A stretch of 64,000 bases of DNA, taken from NCBI GenBank assembly GCA_963969495.1, contig OZ018324.1, forward strand, positions 156,472,172-156,536,171, read 5' to 3'. This DNA is from Ceratothoa steindachneri (lineage: Eukaryota > Arthropoda > Malacostraca > Isopoda > Cymothoidae). Below the pieces are notes generated by a model. It had not been told where the DNA came from. It did no database searches and saw nothing but the letters and a program-made list of their open reading frames with translations. Position numbers and translations under genes: made by a program. This document shows positions 32,520 to 44,626 of this stretch, piece after piece. The first letter of the stretch is position 1. Each line of letters opens with the position of its first letter.

Positions 32520-33760
32520 AGCTAATGCCTTGAAGCACTAACGAAGAAGTCCAATTTTCTGTGCAATAGAGGCAGTCATAGATCTCAGATTATTTTAAAA
32601 AGTAAGCTTATTATCTATCAAAACACCCAAGAGTTGAAGGAAGCAGGAGACCATCAAAGGATACCCACTGAGAAACAATGGTGGATGAGGAGGGTAATGA
32701 GTCCTCGATCTATTAACAATTATAGATTGTGTCTTGCTTGAGTTTAGCTTCATGCCTTATTTGAGACACCCCGACTGTATTCTAGAAAGGTCTTTATTCA
32801 AAGGAATCAGCCATAGAAGCACGATCACTAGGAGAGTTAAGGAGACATACATGGTACTATCATCAGCATAAGCAATTAATTTATTTTCTAAATTTGACCA
32901 CATGTCGACAGTGCACAATATAAAAAAAAACAGGCGACCAAAAACAATACCCTATGGAACGCTAGACAAAATCGATTTAAAAGAGCTAGAAATTCCATCA
33001 ACTAAAACACGCTGCTGATGGCCATAAAAAAAATTATCTGAATACATTGATAATTGGACCACCAAACCCATTAATTGCAACTTATACAATATAACCTTAT
33101 GATTTACTAGATCAAAAGCAGAGCTAAAATCGAGGAAAATAACACTGGCCTCAGAGCGAACATCCAAAGAGGATTGCAGATCATGGGTCATTACCAATAA
33201 GCCATTAGTAGTGCTGAGACCTTTTCTGAAACAAATTGCACAGCAGGCAAAAGTTTTGGGAATTCACAAACTTGTGTACTGTATAGTCGTCTTCTTGTTA
33301 ATAACCTTTCATAAAGTTTGGAAGGAATTGGAGTAATAGAAATTGGTCTATATTTCATTGGAAATTGGGTAGGAGAGGCTTCCTTAAGAATTGGAGAAAC
33401 ATTGGCAGTTCTCCAGGACACTGAAAAACTACAAGAGGCCAGAAGACTTCTGAATATCCTAACAAGTTTAGAAGCCAGTTGTTTAGATAAAGTTTTCAAA
33501 AAAAGTGGAAATATTTCATTTGGATCAGTACCACCGAATGAATCCAAATAATATTTTAAATCTGATGACTTAAAGGCAAAATATGAGAGTTCTGGATTAG
33601 GTTAACAAGTCGATGGGAGATCCAGTTCTCTATCACTTTGCTTTCTCTGAAACGCAGAGGACAAAACTTCAGCCTTCACAGATGGGTCAAAAGTCACTGT
33701 TTTATTGTCCATTCGAATCGGAGGCAATGCAGAATCAATTCCAAAATTTACTTGGCATTA
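32520..33760 (-). pseudogene. LINE reverse transcriptase relic
   Basis: Minus-strand blocks in order: LKYYLDSFGGTDPNEIFPLF (about 33560-33510); SFSVSWRTANVSPILKEASP, KYRPISITPIPSKLYERLL; HDLQSSLDVRSEASVIFLDF with SSAFDLVNHK (motif A); SGV P-type SSVP region; AYADDSTMY (catalytic YADD, about 32860); and at about 32610-32540 DNKLTF.NNLR and IAQKIGLLR.CFKALA. Stops and shifts occur at about 33195, 32950 and 32830. No endonuclease is attached. The clade is not assigned; the LDFSSAFD.VNH and ADMW.DLENK.ISYADDTT style is common in crustacean LINEs, from memory. Confidence 0.85.
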
Positions 33761-33839
33761 ATGAACTTTTTTTTTTCGTATTTATCTTACTCTTTTCACC
33801 TTTTCACTCCTCTTATTTTGTTTCTATAAGCCGTTATTT

Positions 33840-34003
33840 CATTCCACGATTTGTTTAATTGTTTATTTTGGGCGTTCTTTCTCCTCTTTCCCCTGCTTAT
33901 ATATTGCAGTTTTTCCGTTGCTTTCGTCATTCCTTGATAATGAATTTGAAATAAAATTCAAAAGTACCTGGAATCTTCATTTTGTTTTCTTTGTGGGCCT
34001 TGT

Positions 34004-34006
<3 letters not shown>
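33840..34006 (+). repeat. Dispersed repeat, Penelope-end-like, copy 2
   Basis: Matches 11040-11215. Includes TTGATAATGAATTTGAAATA then AAATTCAAAAGT at 33934-33965 and TGGGCCTTGTTGCATA running into (TA)n. Confidence 0.7.

Positions 34007-34071
<65 letters not shown>
34007..34071. repeat. (TA)n microsatellite
   Basis: About 32 TA units. Confidence 0.98.
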
Positions 34072-34072
<1 letters not shown>

Positions 34073-34334
34073 GTGGCAAGAAGTATAATGCACCTCCTCA
34101 TAGATTATAGATTTATATCTAATCAAACTTTTTAGAATTTAAGAAGTGTTCATAAATATGTATGATAATGAAGTTTATTATGCTAATATGTTTGAATATT
34201 TAGTTAATATGTTTGAATTACTTATTATTTTTCTCAATAGTATGTAATTAAAAAAATAGTATGTTTTCTAAAATCATAATTTAACCAATATTTCTTGAGC
34301 CAGCTAAAATTTATAACTAAGAGTAGTGTGTATT

Positions 34335-34800
34335 TAATTATCATCATCATCATCACTAACTCTATAATTGTATAACCGGATTTTTGAAGATGGGTGAAAA
34401 ATTAATAAATGTTTTCTTTTTCCTTAGTAGACAAATGACATGTTTTTTTATCAAAGTTATTTCTAATAATTCTTTTATAATATCAAAAAACAAATTGGTG
34501 AAGTTCAGAAATAAATATAAGTATCGAAATTTTGTGAATTCTTTAAAAGCCAAAGAATTACAAATGAAGTTCAGAAAATTTATTTTTATATATCTTCTTC
34601 TATAACTATATTTTAACAACGTGATATTTTGAAAGGGAGGAAATTTAGTTTAGAGTTCCTTTTCAAATTATTTATAATTGGCAAAGTTCAGAAAATTTAT
34701 AAAAATTTAACCATGGCTGCTTTTTTTTAGATTTTAAATTTGAATCCTGGTAGCGAAGCGAAAGCTCCCCCCGTAGGGGGTAGTGGCGAAGCTATTGCTT
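34335..34800 (+). repeat. 0.4-kb dispersed repeat (copy at 34.4 kb)
   Basis: This is the best-preserved copy: a (CAT)n start, ACTAACTCTATAATTG, TATCAAAGTTATTTCTAATA, two GAAGTTCAGAAA motifs, AACCATGGCTGC, then a GC-rich end with CCCCCCGTAGGGGG and GTGGCGAAGC. That end resembles the terminal module of the foldback at 11.3-12.4 kb. It terminates inside the LINE RT relic to its right and appears to have truncated it. Confidence 0.8.
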
Positions 34801-34849
34801 GGTATGACTATAACTAAGAGCTTATAGATATACAGATAGCATAAATACA

Positions 34850-36110
34850 ACTTCTCCCTAGTACAAGATAGCCTAAATTGGCGAATATGTCCCCTTCCCC
34901 CAACCCCATAAAATTGGTGGCAGTTCACCATGTCCAGACTAGCCACATTTAGAAACACATCTTGGTTGGGGTGATGGCTGTGACGGAGGCTATTGTACAC
35001 GATCTTGTTTGGGGACAAAAAGAAGCGAACCCCCTTACCTTTTGGTAGAACAAAAGCGACATTTAGAGCCTATTGGAGTAAGCATCTGAGGCACACAAAG
35101 AGATCTGTAGTGGGTGGCACGAGTGAGGTAATACCGCTTTTGCGCTCAGCAAAGAGAGTGACGCTAATGACCCTTATTTGCAGGAAACCCTTCTCTTTCC
35201 CTATGCACTCGTTGAGTGCCCCTCACACTCCTAAGCAGATTCAAAAATCTCATAGGAACTGAGATAGTAAAAGTGGGATGAGTCTCCTGGCCTCCATCGA
35301 AGGGAGGGTCTCCATTATCCATGATATCGTATCGTCATGGTGGTATCATAGGCATTATCTCAATAAACAAAATACTTGGGCGAAACTCTGCTTGCAAAGG
35401 AAAATCTCGCAGTTAACTAATCTCAAAATGGAGTAGAGCAATTGATTTGGAGTTTAAATTACAGAGGCATCTATGTGGAGAAGATTAGAGAGTTCCTATG
35501 TCCAAGAAATAAGCTGAACTGCATTTACCGATGTCTCTATTAAATGGAACATGCAAGAAATTCAACGGAAACCATCCGGAATGGGGTGATCTTTCTTCAT
35601 CTTGCAAAAAGCAAACACGGTAGCCATTCTCTAGGAATCTGGGAAGATACATCCCGATCAAATCTTGTTGAACATGTCTAGCAGAAAGGCAAATCCTCGC
35701 TCACCGAGGTGTCGAAGTAGGGCATACCCAATAACCGCCGGACCAGTGTCGGTATCCATGCAAGAAACAAGAATAGGATGCAACTCGCTCAAGGAAAATA
35801 GATCATTAAATAATTCCACGCTTCTGAAGATGAAGTCTAGTCCGTGCCCTTCAGGGACCGTGCGACGTGATTAAAATGCTGATGTATTAACATCCCGGCT
35901 GGCAAATGTGAGTACAGAGGTGACGAAGGTTTCTGCCATGGACGCCGGATTCGACTTAGTGGTTTGATCTTCCTGGAGAAAGGGAGGGGGGCGGGTCTTA
36001 TGAAAACTTACCCCGAATCTTTTTGACACGCTCCCACACTTCTGAACGAGGGGTCCTCCTAGCGAGTGAAGACACCTATATAGAGCGGCGAGTGTTATTA
36101 ATAAAGCACG
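34850..36110 (-). pseudogene. I/Jockey-type LINE reverse transcriptase relic
   Basis: Minus-strand frames give SFHKTRPPPFLQEDQTTKSN and MAETFVTSVLTF (pre-RT linker). Next come GYALLRHLGERGFAFLLDMF with NKI, a stop, and FPDS (RT motif 1), MRFLNLL-like fragments, and VISVTLFAERKSGITSLV where QGSVLSVTLF is expected. The end is FLNVASLDMVNCHQFYGVGG and HIRQFRLSCTREKL, matching the thumb pattern of I-type LINEs. Motif A and the F/YxDD box are not readable. It is cut off on the left by the 34.3-34.8 kb repeat. There are many stops. Confidence 0.75.
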
Positions 36111-36870
36111 ATATCTCACCTTGTTTCGACGAAATCCACGCAGGGTGAATTCGTTCAGACGTCACATATAGCGCTTATAAGCATATCACTTCTCTCTGAT
36201 GGCAAATACCACACAAGGTTAATCACCAAGGAACTGGATGGTGTGCACAATTGCCAGACATCTTAGGAATAGAAACTAGGTCTGCGGCAATGAAGCTGCC
36301 TAAATATATAGAGAGGCAATAGATTGCCTCTCATTTAGGTGGGGGTGGACTGCTCCCGCATGAAAGGGGGTTTGGAGAGCCAAAGGAAAAACGGACACAT
36401 CACATCGGCAATTAACGCATCAACTGATCAACTGCTCGGCTCCCATTCTGTCTGAAGGGGTAGTGAACTCCTAATATCTTTAGCAGGTGGGTAGTGAGAA
36501 CACACCTAGTATGATATCCTGCATATATAGAGTTAATTGGGAAGAGGAGGAGTCAAAGCCACGCATATCCTCCCTGTTAGCACGGAATCCCATGAAATTC
36601 CACTGAAGTTACTGTCGGAGCCCTGCAGGAGGACGAGGGCTCAAAGTCTTTTGCCATAGGCTACCCGAAGAAATACCCCTGAGGATATTTGGTTGCGGAA
36701 CATGTCAGTGTAGCTGTCGCCTTAGATAATATAGTGAAGACAATTCGGGTGGCCACACGATCTTTCTTTATTTGCTTGCCTCAAATCCTTCTTTCTGCTG
36801 GTGGGTCACTTTGGGGGGACAGTGACCACTAATAGTTTCCCTTCCATGTTCAGGCATATCATCAGATATA
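36111..36870. other. Spacer; possibly unreadable upstream part of the LINE relic
   Basis: No frame with a convincing endonuclease motif could be read. Confidence 0.35.
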
Positions 36871-38325
36871 ATGAACCTCGTAGTTATAGAGAAGCCCAGT
36901 GTAATAAAAGCTGGTCCTGCCCACCCCACTGCTCGTGATCGTCAGCATTGTCGTGCCCCCAGGGATAGGTTTCTCGACCTGGCCGTAGAAGAAGATCTCC
37001 TGGAGTGGATCCGAGAGAACCACATACTGCGGGACCACAAGTGCCTGGACTTCAAGAGAACGAAAAGGAAGAATGCGCTATGGGTTGAAAAGGCTGCCAT
37101 CCTGGATAAGAGGCCAGAGTACCTAAAGGGCTGGTAGAAGGGGATCCGTTACACATACACTCGCCTCCACAAGATGTAGTCTGGTGCTGCGGCAAGGAAT
37201 TTTACTGAAAGGGAGACTTGGTTCATGGAAAACTGCAAGAATCTGCTCCGGGAACGTGACCCATCGTTTACACCCTATCAAAAGTGTAAGTATATTTGTT
37301 ATGTTATGTTATCATTAACGAATTTCAATATAAAATTTTAAGTTAAAATTTCATGTAAAATTTCACTTTAAAATTTCAATGTAAAATTTCACTTTCAAAT
37401 GTCACCTTCCATGTACTGTCTCATTATTGCTTATGTCAATTCTCTAAATAAATGCAGCTCCGTCCACAAGCCCCAGCACCAGCCATGCCACAGAGACTTG
37501 CCCTTGAGGCAAACCTGGAGGATGAATACCTTACTAGAGCAGAAATTCAAGCTGCAGCAGAAGCCAGGGCTGATGGTGAGGAGAGCGACATGCCCAACAC
37601 CCTAGTACTACCATCTCCCAAAGCAAGAAACGGAGAACGCACCCGGATGATTAGGTTTTATGGATGTCTAGAAGAACATTCAGACATCCACAGAGCTGAT
37701 TAGACAGCTTGTCAGCCAAGACCTCCATCCCACTACGGAGCGCGATGCCTTCACTAAGTATGTTAAGAACACTCTAAAGACGTTTTCCAGGGGTAATAGT
37801 ACAATAGGGCCAGGATGGAGATCAGTAACATATTTTCCCCTCTTAGAGAAGACACCACCACTCGTACCACTCCAACCTCCAGCCCTGTGAAGCCCTCTGA
37901 TCCGCCCACACCAACCTCCTCCTCATGGTAGCAGTACCACCTCACATTCCATTACCAGCCTTACCATCCCTTCTATCATCAACCTTTCCTGCAGCAGCTC
38001 TTCCAGCACCACCAGCCCTTTCAGCACCACCCCTAGCACTTCGAGCAACACACACAGATGCCACCACCTGCTTCCACTATCACTATTGCCTGCTCCTCCA
38101 GTAACCAGATGTCCTCCATGGGTTACATCGCAGCCCATCATATGATGGACAGCAGCCTGAACTTCTCCAGCATGTCTGATTTGCTCCATTCAGCATCGAC
38201 CCCGAAACCGACCAGTACCACAACCACGACCATAGTCACTCTCAAAGCCCAGAACCAGCACAAAACTCCGATCAAGAAGACTAGACAGTCTATTTTTGTA
38301 ATTATTATTGTATTGATTAATTGAA
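36871..38325 (+). pseudogene. MADF/Myb-like DNA-binding protein of a PIF/Harbinger element, with one intron
   Basis: Harbinger elements carry a second gene for a MADF/Myb-like protein that helps the transposase enter the nucleus and find the ends. Exon 1 (36871-37285) has FLDLAVEEDLLEWIRENHIL, then CLDFKRTKRKNALWVEKAAI, a stop at 37135-37137 after EYLKGW, and a further TERETWFMENCKNLL segment. A canonical intron follows at 37286-37457 (donor GTAAGT, acceptor TGCAG). Exon 2 begins LRPQAPAPAMPQRLALEANL. After a frameshift near 37640 it has IRQLVSQDLHPTTERDAFTK and YVKNTLKTF, a BESS-like C-terminal pattern, then a Gln/Pro/His-rich tail. Several stops. It faces the Harbinger transposase at 44.6-45.5 kb. 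Confidence 0.7.
37286..37457 (+). other. Intron of the MADF-like gene
   Basis: GTAAGT donor after AAAGT, AT-rich body containing repeated TAAAATTTCA units, and TTCTCTAAATAAATGCAG at the 3' end. Coding similarity resumes right after the AG. Confidence 0.7.
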
Positions 38326-38341
38326 TGTGAATTATATGGCA

Positions 38342-38763
38342 CAGAGTATGGCGGTAGAAATCGAAAGCATCAACTCTTTGGAGAGGAGATGGAAGATATC
38401 TACCAATGCCCAAAAGTTCCAGATAATCCCACTATTCCGATGAACCCTCGCACACATCCATGTGGAGGGTGTACGCATCCCATACCGCATTGAGGGTACG
38501 GTTCTAGGACTCCGGATTACGACTGGTGGGTATGGGAGTCATGTGAACAGGATCTCGGCAAATGCACGGAGGGACTTGGGTGAACTTTACCGATTCATGG
38601 ACTTAAGGTCCTCCAACAAATTTTGAATCTATAATGCGTGCATCCGATCCAAACTCCTGTACCCCTCAGTCCCCATAAACGCGAGTCTCAAGACCCAGAT
38701 CCTTAAACTGCAAAAGATTCAGAATAAGGCTGTCTAATAATAACGAGAACCCGAAGGAGTAAC
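38342..38763 (+). pseudogene. 5'-truncated LINE ORF2 C-terminus
   Basis: A frame beginning SMAVEIESINSLERRWKIST matches the intact ORF2 TAVEIENINRYERKWKIKT. It continues with QKFQIIPLF, EGTVLGLRI, LGELYRFMDL, LLYPSVPIN and KLQKIQNKAV, then ITRTRRS after a shift. It covers the thumb region downstream of YADD. The start right after the MADF-like gene is what a 5'-truncated LINE insertion would leave. It stops where the minus-strand CR1/L2-like element begins. A possible continuation lies at 43640-43790. Confidence 0.88.
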
Positions 38764-38775
38764 AAGGAGTAACAA
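38752..38775 (-). repeat. Tandem GAGTAACAAG units at the CR1/L2-like 3' end
   Basis: GAGTAACAAG occurs twice in tandem (minus strand CTTGTTACTC). Short tandem repeats at the 3' end are typical of CR1/L2 elements. One unit may instead be target sequence from the interrupted LINE. Confidence 0.6.
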
Positions 38776-38859
38776 GGAAAGGAAGTACCCTAGGAGACCT
38801 TACGGTCCATTCAAAGAGGGTACCTTTGGACTAGCAATCGAACAGGCACACGGCTGCTT

Positions 38860-41560
38860 AACTGCTTTGCGTCCCCAAACGGCCACCTTTCAAGACTTTG
38901 TCTAGTCTTGACTTGAACTGGTCAACAGATTCACTGTTGACAACTTCCACTAGAAGTGCGTTCCACTTCCCGCAGATACTGTAAGTGAAAAAATTACCAC
39001 ACAGATTGCGGTTGTAACGCTTCAGTTCAAGTTTGAAGCCGTGATTGCGCGTTCTGTTCTCACTCAGTGTGAAAATATCCCGGTAGTCAACATTGTCGAA
39101 CCCTCGAAGTATTTTGAAAACTTCGATGAGCTGACCACGCAGTCTACGGGTTTCCAGCGAGAACAGATCTAATTCCCTTAGTCTATCCTTTTAACTTTTA
39201 TGTCGGATAGAGGGAATCAGCTTGGTTGCCCTGGCTTGTACTCGTTCCAACCTTGCGATATCCTTTCGAAACGAAGGACTCCAAAATTGTACGGCATACT
39301 CCAGGTCCGGCCGAACGAGAGAGTTGTACAGACAAAGTACTATCTCCTTGTTACGGTATCCAAACTGGTGCTTTATTTAGCCTAACATCCTTCGGGCTTT
39401 ATTCTCTGCCTCGATGCACTATTTCAAGAACTTGAGGTCGCTAGTGATAGTTACACCCAAGTCCTTCTCAGTGTCACTCGATGCAAGAGCAGTGCCCTTA
39501 AGAATATACTGAGATTGAGGGTTTCTGTGGCCGATATGCATCACTTTGCATTTGTTCACGTTAAAAGGCATTTTCCACGTGTCCGACCACTCCCCAATCT
39601 TTCCAAGATCTTCCTGCAGGCGGGCAGTATTTCCATCCTTTGCAACGTTCATACCAAGATTGGTATCGTCGGACAAATTTGGAAATCTTGGCAACCATGT
39701 CACCGTCCATGTTGTTGTCGTAGATGATGAATAGTAGTGGTCCCAGGACAGAACCTTGAGGCACCACGCTAGTAACGGGCACCCACACAGAAGTCTGTCC
39801 ATTCACCGCCACCCGTTGCCATCTGCCACTTAGCCAGTTCTCGATCCAGCCGGCTACTTTTCCGTCTATGCCCAGCGCTCGCACTTTTCAGAGAAGGCGG
39901 CGGTGTGGTACCTTATTAAAGGCTTTCTGAAAGTCTAAGTACACCACACCGACCGCCTTCTCCCGATCATGCTCACTGAACACGAAGTGGAAGAATTCCA
40001 CAAGGTTCGTCAGGCATGACCGTTGCCTTCGGAAGTCGTGCTGGGAACTCCTCAGTAATAGGTTTGACTCTAAATACGACGTCATTTTGTCCACCATCAT
40101 GCTTTCCATGAGTTTACCGACTATCGAATTCAGACTGATAGGTTCGTAGTTTGACAGTTGGCTACGGTCTCCTTTATTGAAGATAGGAGTCACCTCCGCC
40201 TCACGCCAGTATCTAAGAACGCATTCGGTCCGGATTGACACGTTGAAGATTGCGCTCAGGTGTCGTGCCACTTGATCCTGCACTTCTTTCAAAATTTTAG
40301 GTAGAAAGCCATCCGGGCCAGGTAACTTATTCGTCTTTAGGTCACTGATCTTCTTTTTTATTTCCCCTTCAGTGAAGTCCATATCCTCCAGCTTTTCCCC
40401 CGAGTAGGAATCCATTGGCTGGGGGATGGGACCACACTCTTCAGTAAACACTGAAGAGAAGTAGTCGTTGAGGAGGTTAGCATTTTCTGCATCTGAATGC
40501 TTTAATGCTCCCTCCTCATTTCTCAAAGGGCCAATCGTTCGAAGGATTGGTTTTACGGCTGTTCACATATCCAAAAAACTCCTTGGGATTCTCTTTACAG
40601 AGTCTGGCCACTCGGAGTTCCTCAGACCGCTTAGCCGCCCTTATGCTGGACTTCACTCTCCTGGCTAGCCTCCGGTATTCGTCAAAGTCACCCGAGATCT
40701 TCGATTGCCGGTACACAGTTCTCTTCTCCCTAAGCAGTTGGCTGATTTCTCGATTAAACCACTTTGGTTGAACAAAAGACCGACGGGGACATATCAGGCG
40801 GATGAAACGTTATTGAAGACTTATGAATGTGGTTTTGAAACTGTTCCACGAGTCTTCAACAACATCGCACACTTCTAGCCTCGCGTCAGTCAGTCCAGCA
40901 CGAAGACCTGCAAAGTCTGCTCTTTTCAAATTGAGTTTCCTCGATTTACTAGTGCAGGCTCTGCCTTCGGGACTTTGACTACAAATCTAATTAGTCGGTG
41001 ATCACTGCCACCGACCTCTTACCCAACAGAGAGGTCCTCAACGATGTCATACTCAGAGGTGAAAACCAAGTCGAGGATATTGTCTCCTCTCGTTAGCTCT
41101 CTCACCCATTCAGTCATGAACTCGTTGTTCGTGAACTCCAGGAGTAGTGCGTTCTCGCCACAGGGTTCTCTGGTTTCCCAGTCAACTTAGGTGTTGAAAT
41201 CACCCATGACGATACACACTCTGTCTTCGACAAGTTCTCCTAGTAGCTGGTACAGATCTCTATCCTTTTCAACGTGTTGGGCAAGAGGTCTATAAAGCAC
41301 CAGAAACCTTTATTTGGCAGGACCTATCTCTAGGTCAACACCTAGTAGTTCATGGTCGGATACGATGTTGCAATCCGTCGAGTTGAGAGTATCCTTGACA
41401 TACAACATCACACCGCCATCCTCTCTGTCTGGCCTATCTTTCAAGAAGAGCTTGTAACCGGGAATCGTGATTCACCTTCAAAATCTCGGCTTGAGGTTTT
41501 TATCCACGACTCCGTTATAGCACCATCTCCGGTTCTTCTGATGCTACGAGGCCACGAAGT
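38860..41560 (-). pseudogene. Endonuclease-reverse transcriptase of the CR1/L2-like element
   Basis: The endonuclease starts in the same frame as the end of the SGNH domain (LKVLLFNAKSIRNKFLELRG, about 41595) and decays quickly. The pre-RT linker reads FNREISQLLREKRTVYRQSK, then RVARLCKENPKEFFGYVNS (about 40740-40570). An open frame 40526-39888 has DLKTNKLPGPDGFLPKILKE, YWREAEVTPIFNKGDRS and VGVVYLDFQKAFNKVPHRRL (motif A). Next come VPQGSVLGPLLFIIY and SDDTNLG where FADD is expected (Ala replaced by Ser). The C-terminus to about 38860 is readable with shifts: GYRNKEIVLCLYNSLVRPDL, RVQARATKLIPSIRHKS and LDLFSLETRRLRGQLIEVFK. Confidence 0.88.
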
Positions 41561-42884
41561 TCTAGAAACTTGTTTCTGATAGACTTCGCATTAAACAGAA
41601 GAACTTTGAGGGAGTCCCCGACTGTAGGACTCCCTACGCTCTTCCGTTTCCCGCTTTCTTTCTCTCTTGGCGGGGTCACTCCCCTCTTTGTGACTTCAGA
41701 AAAGGTCGTTCCTGGAGTAACACGGGTGTACTGGCGTACGTCCTTTTTTACTCGGGGTCTGACACTTCTTTGGGTCTGCTCCACAACATTCTGGATCATG
41801 TTCGCGAGTGCAGCTTTCCCTTTAAAGAAAAGATGCACTCCGTCCCTTTTGTACAGGTCATTTCTTCCGTAAAAGGTGCGGTAGGGGTCTACAAAAAAGA
41901 CTCCTTCCGCCGTACAAAGATCTCCCAGGCGTTGGTTTATGGACACGTTCCTCGCGTGAGCATTGCGGGATGGACCTCGTCTTGGGAGCATCCCGACCAC
42001 GACACGGCTGCGGGTTTTTAGCCCACAGTCGTCAACTCTTCCCTTACTGTCGTCAGGACCTTCCCGCTGGCGCCTACTTTGCCTCCTCATAGGTGGAGAT
42101 CGTTGCCACTTGCCATGAGGGCAACTACTGAGTTCTCAGAGATCTGACATTTCTCAGCCTCCACCCTTATTTCTCCGTTCCCCTTTCCTGGAAGGCAGCT
42201 TACCTACACACTGGTGCGAAGGCGGGCCGCTAGCAAGGGTTGTAGATCCCGCGCTTGCGAGTCACCGATCACGATGACCCTCGCGCATTTGGGTTCAGAG
42301 GACAGAGGCTTTCCTTTCAGTATGGGCTCTTTCAATTCCTCTTTCTTTCCCACTTTTGGGTTTTTTTTCTTCTTCTTTTTCTTCTTCGTTTTATCGTCCG
42401 TTTCTACTTTCTCTTCTGTTTTATCTACTGTTTTTCCTTTCTTACTCTTCCTTTTCTCCTTTTTTACGCCCTGAGTAACCCCAGCAGCTGCTGGCTCTGG
42501 GACTTCGGATGGTTGGCCTATCTCTATCGACGCGGTGCATGAGGGCCGAACAGAGGAGCCATCCGCGTCGTTGGGAGTTTCTTGTTGCTGTTGCTCTATC
42601 TTGGTGGCTTTAATCTCTGCAATGATGGCATCGAGATGACGGGTCTGAATCACATGCTCAGACTCGAGGATTTTTACTTTTTCTTCCAGCCGTCGTGTTT
42701 TTTCCTCAGAAGATTTAAAAAGTTCCTTAAGCTCCGGAAGTTCTGCCCTTAGGACGCAGTCCGTGCAGATACTTCCAGGGTGGCATTTTGAGAAACACCC
42801 CTCCGGAAAATCTACGCACCACTTGTCCTTTTGGCATGTCGAGCAGGTATACTTTAACGCACCAGGTCCTTTCTTTCCAGTCAT
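41515..42884 (-). pseudogene. ORF1 of the CR1/L2-like element: Cys-rich domain, coiled coil, SGNH hydrolase
   Basis: The chosen start MTGKKGPGALKY (42884) is the first ATG before a Cys cluster (CSTCQKDKWC, CFSKCHPGSICTDC), PHD- or zinc-ribbon-like. A heptad-rich segment (about 42750-42600), a Gln-rich spacer and a long Lys run follow. Then comes SGNH block I, RVIVIGDSQARDLQPLL (Ser in GDS), near 42260. A frameshift at about 42205-42110 interrupts the domain. It resumes with SRVVVGMLPRRGPSRNAHA, FFVDPYRTFYGR and KRDGVHLFFKGKAAL, which holds the D-x-x-H block. The frame then runs straight into the endonuclease. SGNH/esterase domains in ORF1 are known from CR1/L2 LINEs; their role is unclear. 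Confidence 0.85.
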
Positions 42885-43440
42885 GCTGAACACTTTATAT
42901 CTCGGAATACTTTGTGACCACTCAATAAAAAAGAAAGGGGGTGGTGAGTTAGCCCCGCGTGAGTCGCTCCCGCCTATCGATCGGAGAGGTTTCGGATCTT
43001 TCAGAAGGCACGCTCCTTGTGCTGCTGTTCGTCCGACTGAGTCGTCAAACCTTTGCGTGCCGTGGCTCCCAACCAAGCAGCATTGACGGTCCCCGAAGAG
43101 GCCATCGATTTCTCACCAGGTGAACAACGGAGCACACCCTGTACTAAACTCCTACTAGTTCCCTTCACGACGGCCAAGATTTCGGAGCAGTGTTGAATGG
43201 ATATCCCGCCACACCAAGAGACTCGACCCAAGGCTTTTTATTGGCCTGGCAACCAACCTGGGAACAAAGGGCCGTCACCTCGGACCGATGCTACCAGAGG
43301 CACCCGTCAACGGTCACTGGGAATGGTCAATAATTACGCGCCAGAGAAGGGGTTAACGGGGCACTACCCTAATCCCATTCATCGTGCCCCAACACCTAGG
43401 ACACCTCTAGTCCTAGTCTTTCGCAACCAGTAAGCGTCGA

Positions 43441-44626
43441 TTGGCGTTGTTTATAGAGGTTCCAAAGCCTCTCTTCTGACGCATGAGGTAGCTGCCAGGT
43501 CCTTATATGTAGATAGAGGGAAAAAAGGGAATGAGTGACATGATAGGAGTAGGCTTTTTTTTGTTTTTTTTGTATAAGTGGGAGAGATAGCATAAAAGTA
43601 AAAAAGGAGAGGGATAGAGTAGAAAAAGGAAGGAATGACGCACTTAGTCTGGAACCTCGTTTCCGACCAAATCGACAAGGGAAGCCTTACCAGGGGTACC
43701 CAGAAGAGGTACCCCCGCCGACATAGCTCGAAAAGTCAAAGGTACACACAAGCTCTCTTCCCGCGACAAGGGGGCGTCACCTCTCCCTCTACTTTCTTTA
43801 TGACAGAGATAAAGAGAGGATAGAGAGAGAGAGAGAGAGTAGAGAGAGAGAGAGAGAGAGGAGAAGGCAGAGTGAGCTCCATGGTGAACTGGGGTTGACC
43901 CCCATAACCGTGGGGTTTCACAATTGGCCAATAAAGTTCTGGGACACCGTACAATGGCGCCTCCCTCCCGAGTTTGTGCTCGAGCACATGGACTTTAATG
44001 ACGCAAGACACAGAAGATCATTTACAAGTAGCAGACTGCTCATCAACAACGAAATAAACCCAACGTTCATGTAAAAATTCTGTTCACAAATCAAACACAA
44101 ACAAAGTCAATCACTTTAAAATCCAATTTCTTTTTTTTATTTATTTTCCCTTGAATTAGAAAAAACTAATTCCCCCGAAATAAAACAACAATAACAACAA
44201 CCAAAATAAGAATAAACGCAAAATCAGGACCTAAAAACCCAGATTAAAAAAACTCTTCACAAGCAGTAGGGGCTAAAAACACCTCTGCTATTTTCATTTC
44301 ACTTTCCTATTATTTTCCCTAATTTTCCCCACTATTTTTCTCCTACTAAGCACCTCTACTACTATATTCCTCACTTATATATGTCCAATGTCCAATATAT
44401 TAGAGCTCATGTTTTTTTTTACTTAATGAAATGAAAATAAAATACTTATGAAAATAATAAAATTGATTTTTCTAACCATTTTATCAAATTTTAGTTATAA
44501 GTTCATGATACATTCATTGCATTTCTAACACATCATGAAAAATAATTTACAATAAAAGTTCAGGAATAGAATTAAACATTAAATCATCCGATCCTGCCAT
44601 GGCACTGATCCGGCATTTGAGCAACA
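43441..44626. other. Spacer; possible tail of the interrupted LINE, (GA)n, A-rich end
   Basis: At about 43650-43790 (+) VSDQIDKGSL and SQRYTQALFPRQGG weakly resemble TWDKIDQTIL and RTALFPSSRT near the end of the intact ORF2. It could be the 3' continuation of the LINE fragment split by the CR1-like element. (GA)n lies at about 43826-43860. From 44100 to 44620 the sequence is AT-rich with no gene. Confidence 0.4.

Larger units (their letters stand above)
38764..43440 (-). mobile_element. CR1/L2-like LINE with PHD/SGNH-type ORF1, decayed
   Basis: About 4.7 kb on the minus strand. The 5' leader (about 43440-42885) precedes an ORF1 with a Cys-rich N-terminus, coiled coil and SGNH hydrolase. Endonuclease, RT and a C-terminus ending near 38860 follow, with a short 3' UTR and a 10-bp tandem tail. 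It is nested in a 5'-truncated Jockey-like LINE fragment. The 5' boundary is approximate and no target duplication was proven. Several frame breaks make it inactive. Confidence 0.82.

Noticed and set aside
42204..42542. Plus-strand Phe-rich frames opposite the CR1/L2-like ORF1
   Set aside because: Antisense of the Lys-rich run in ORF1.
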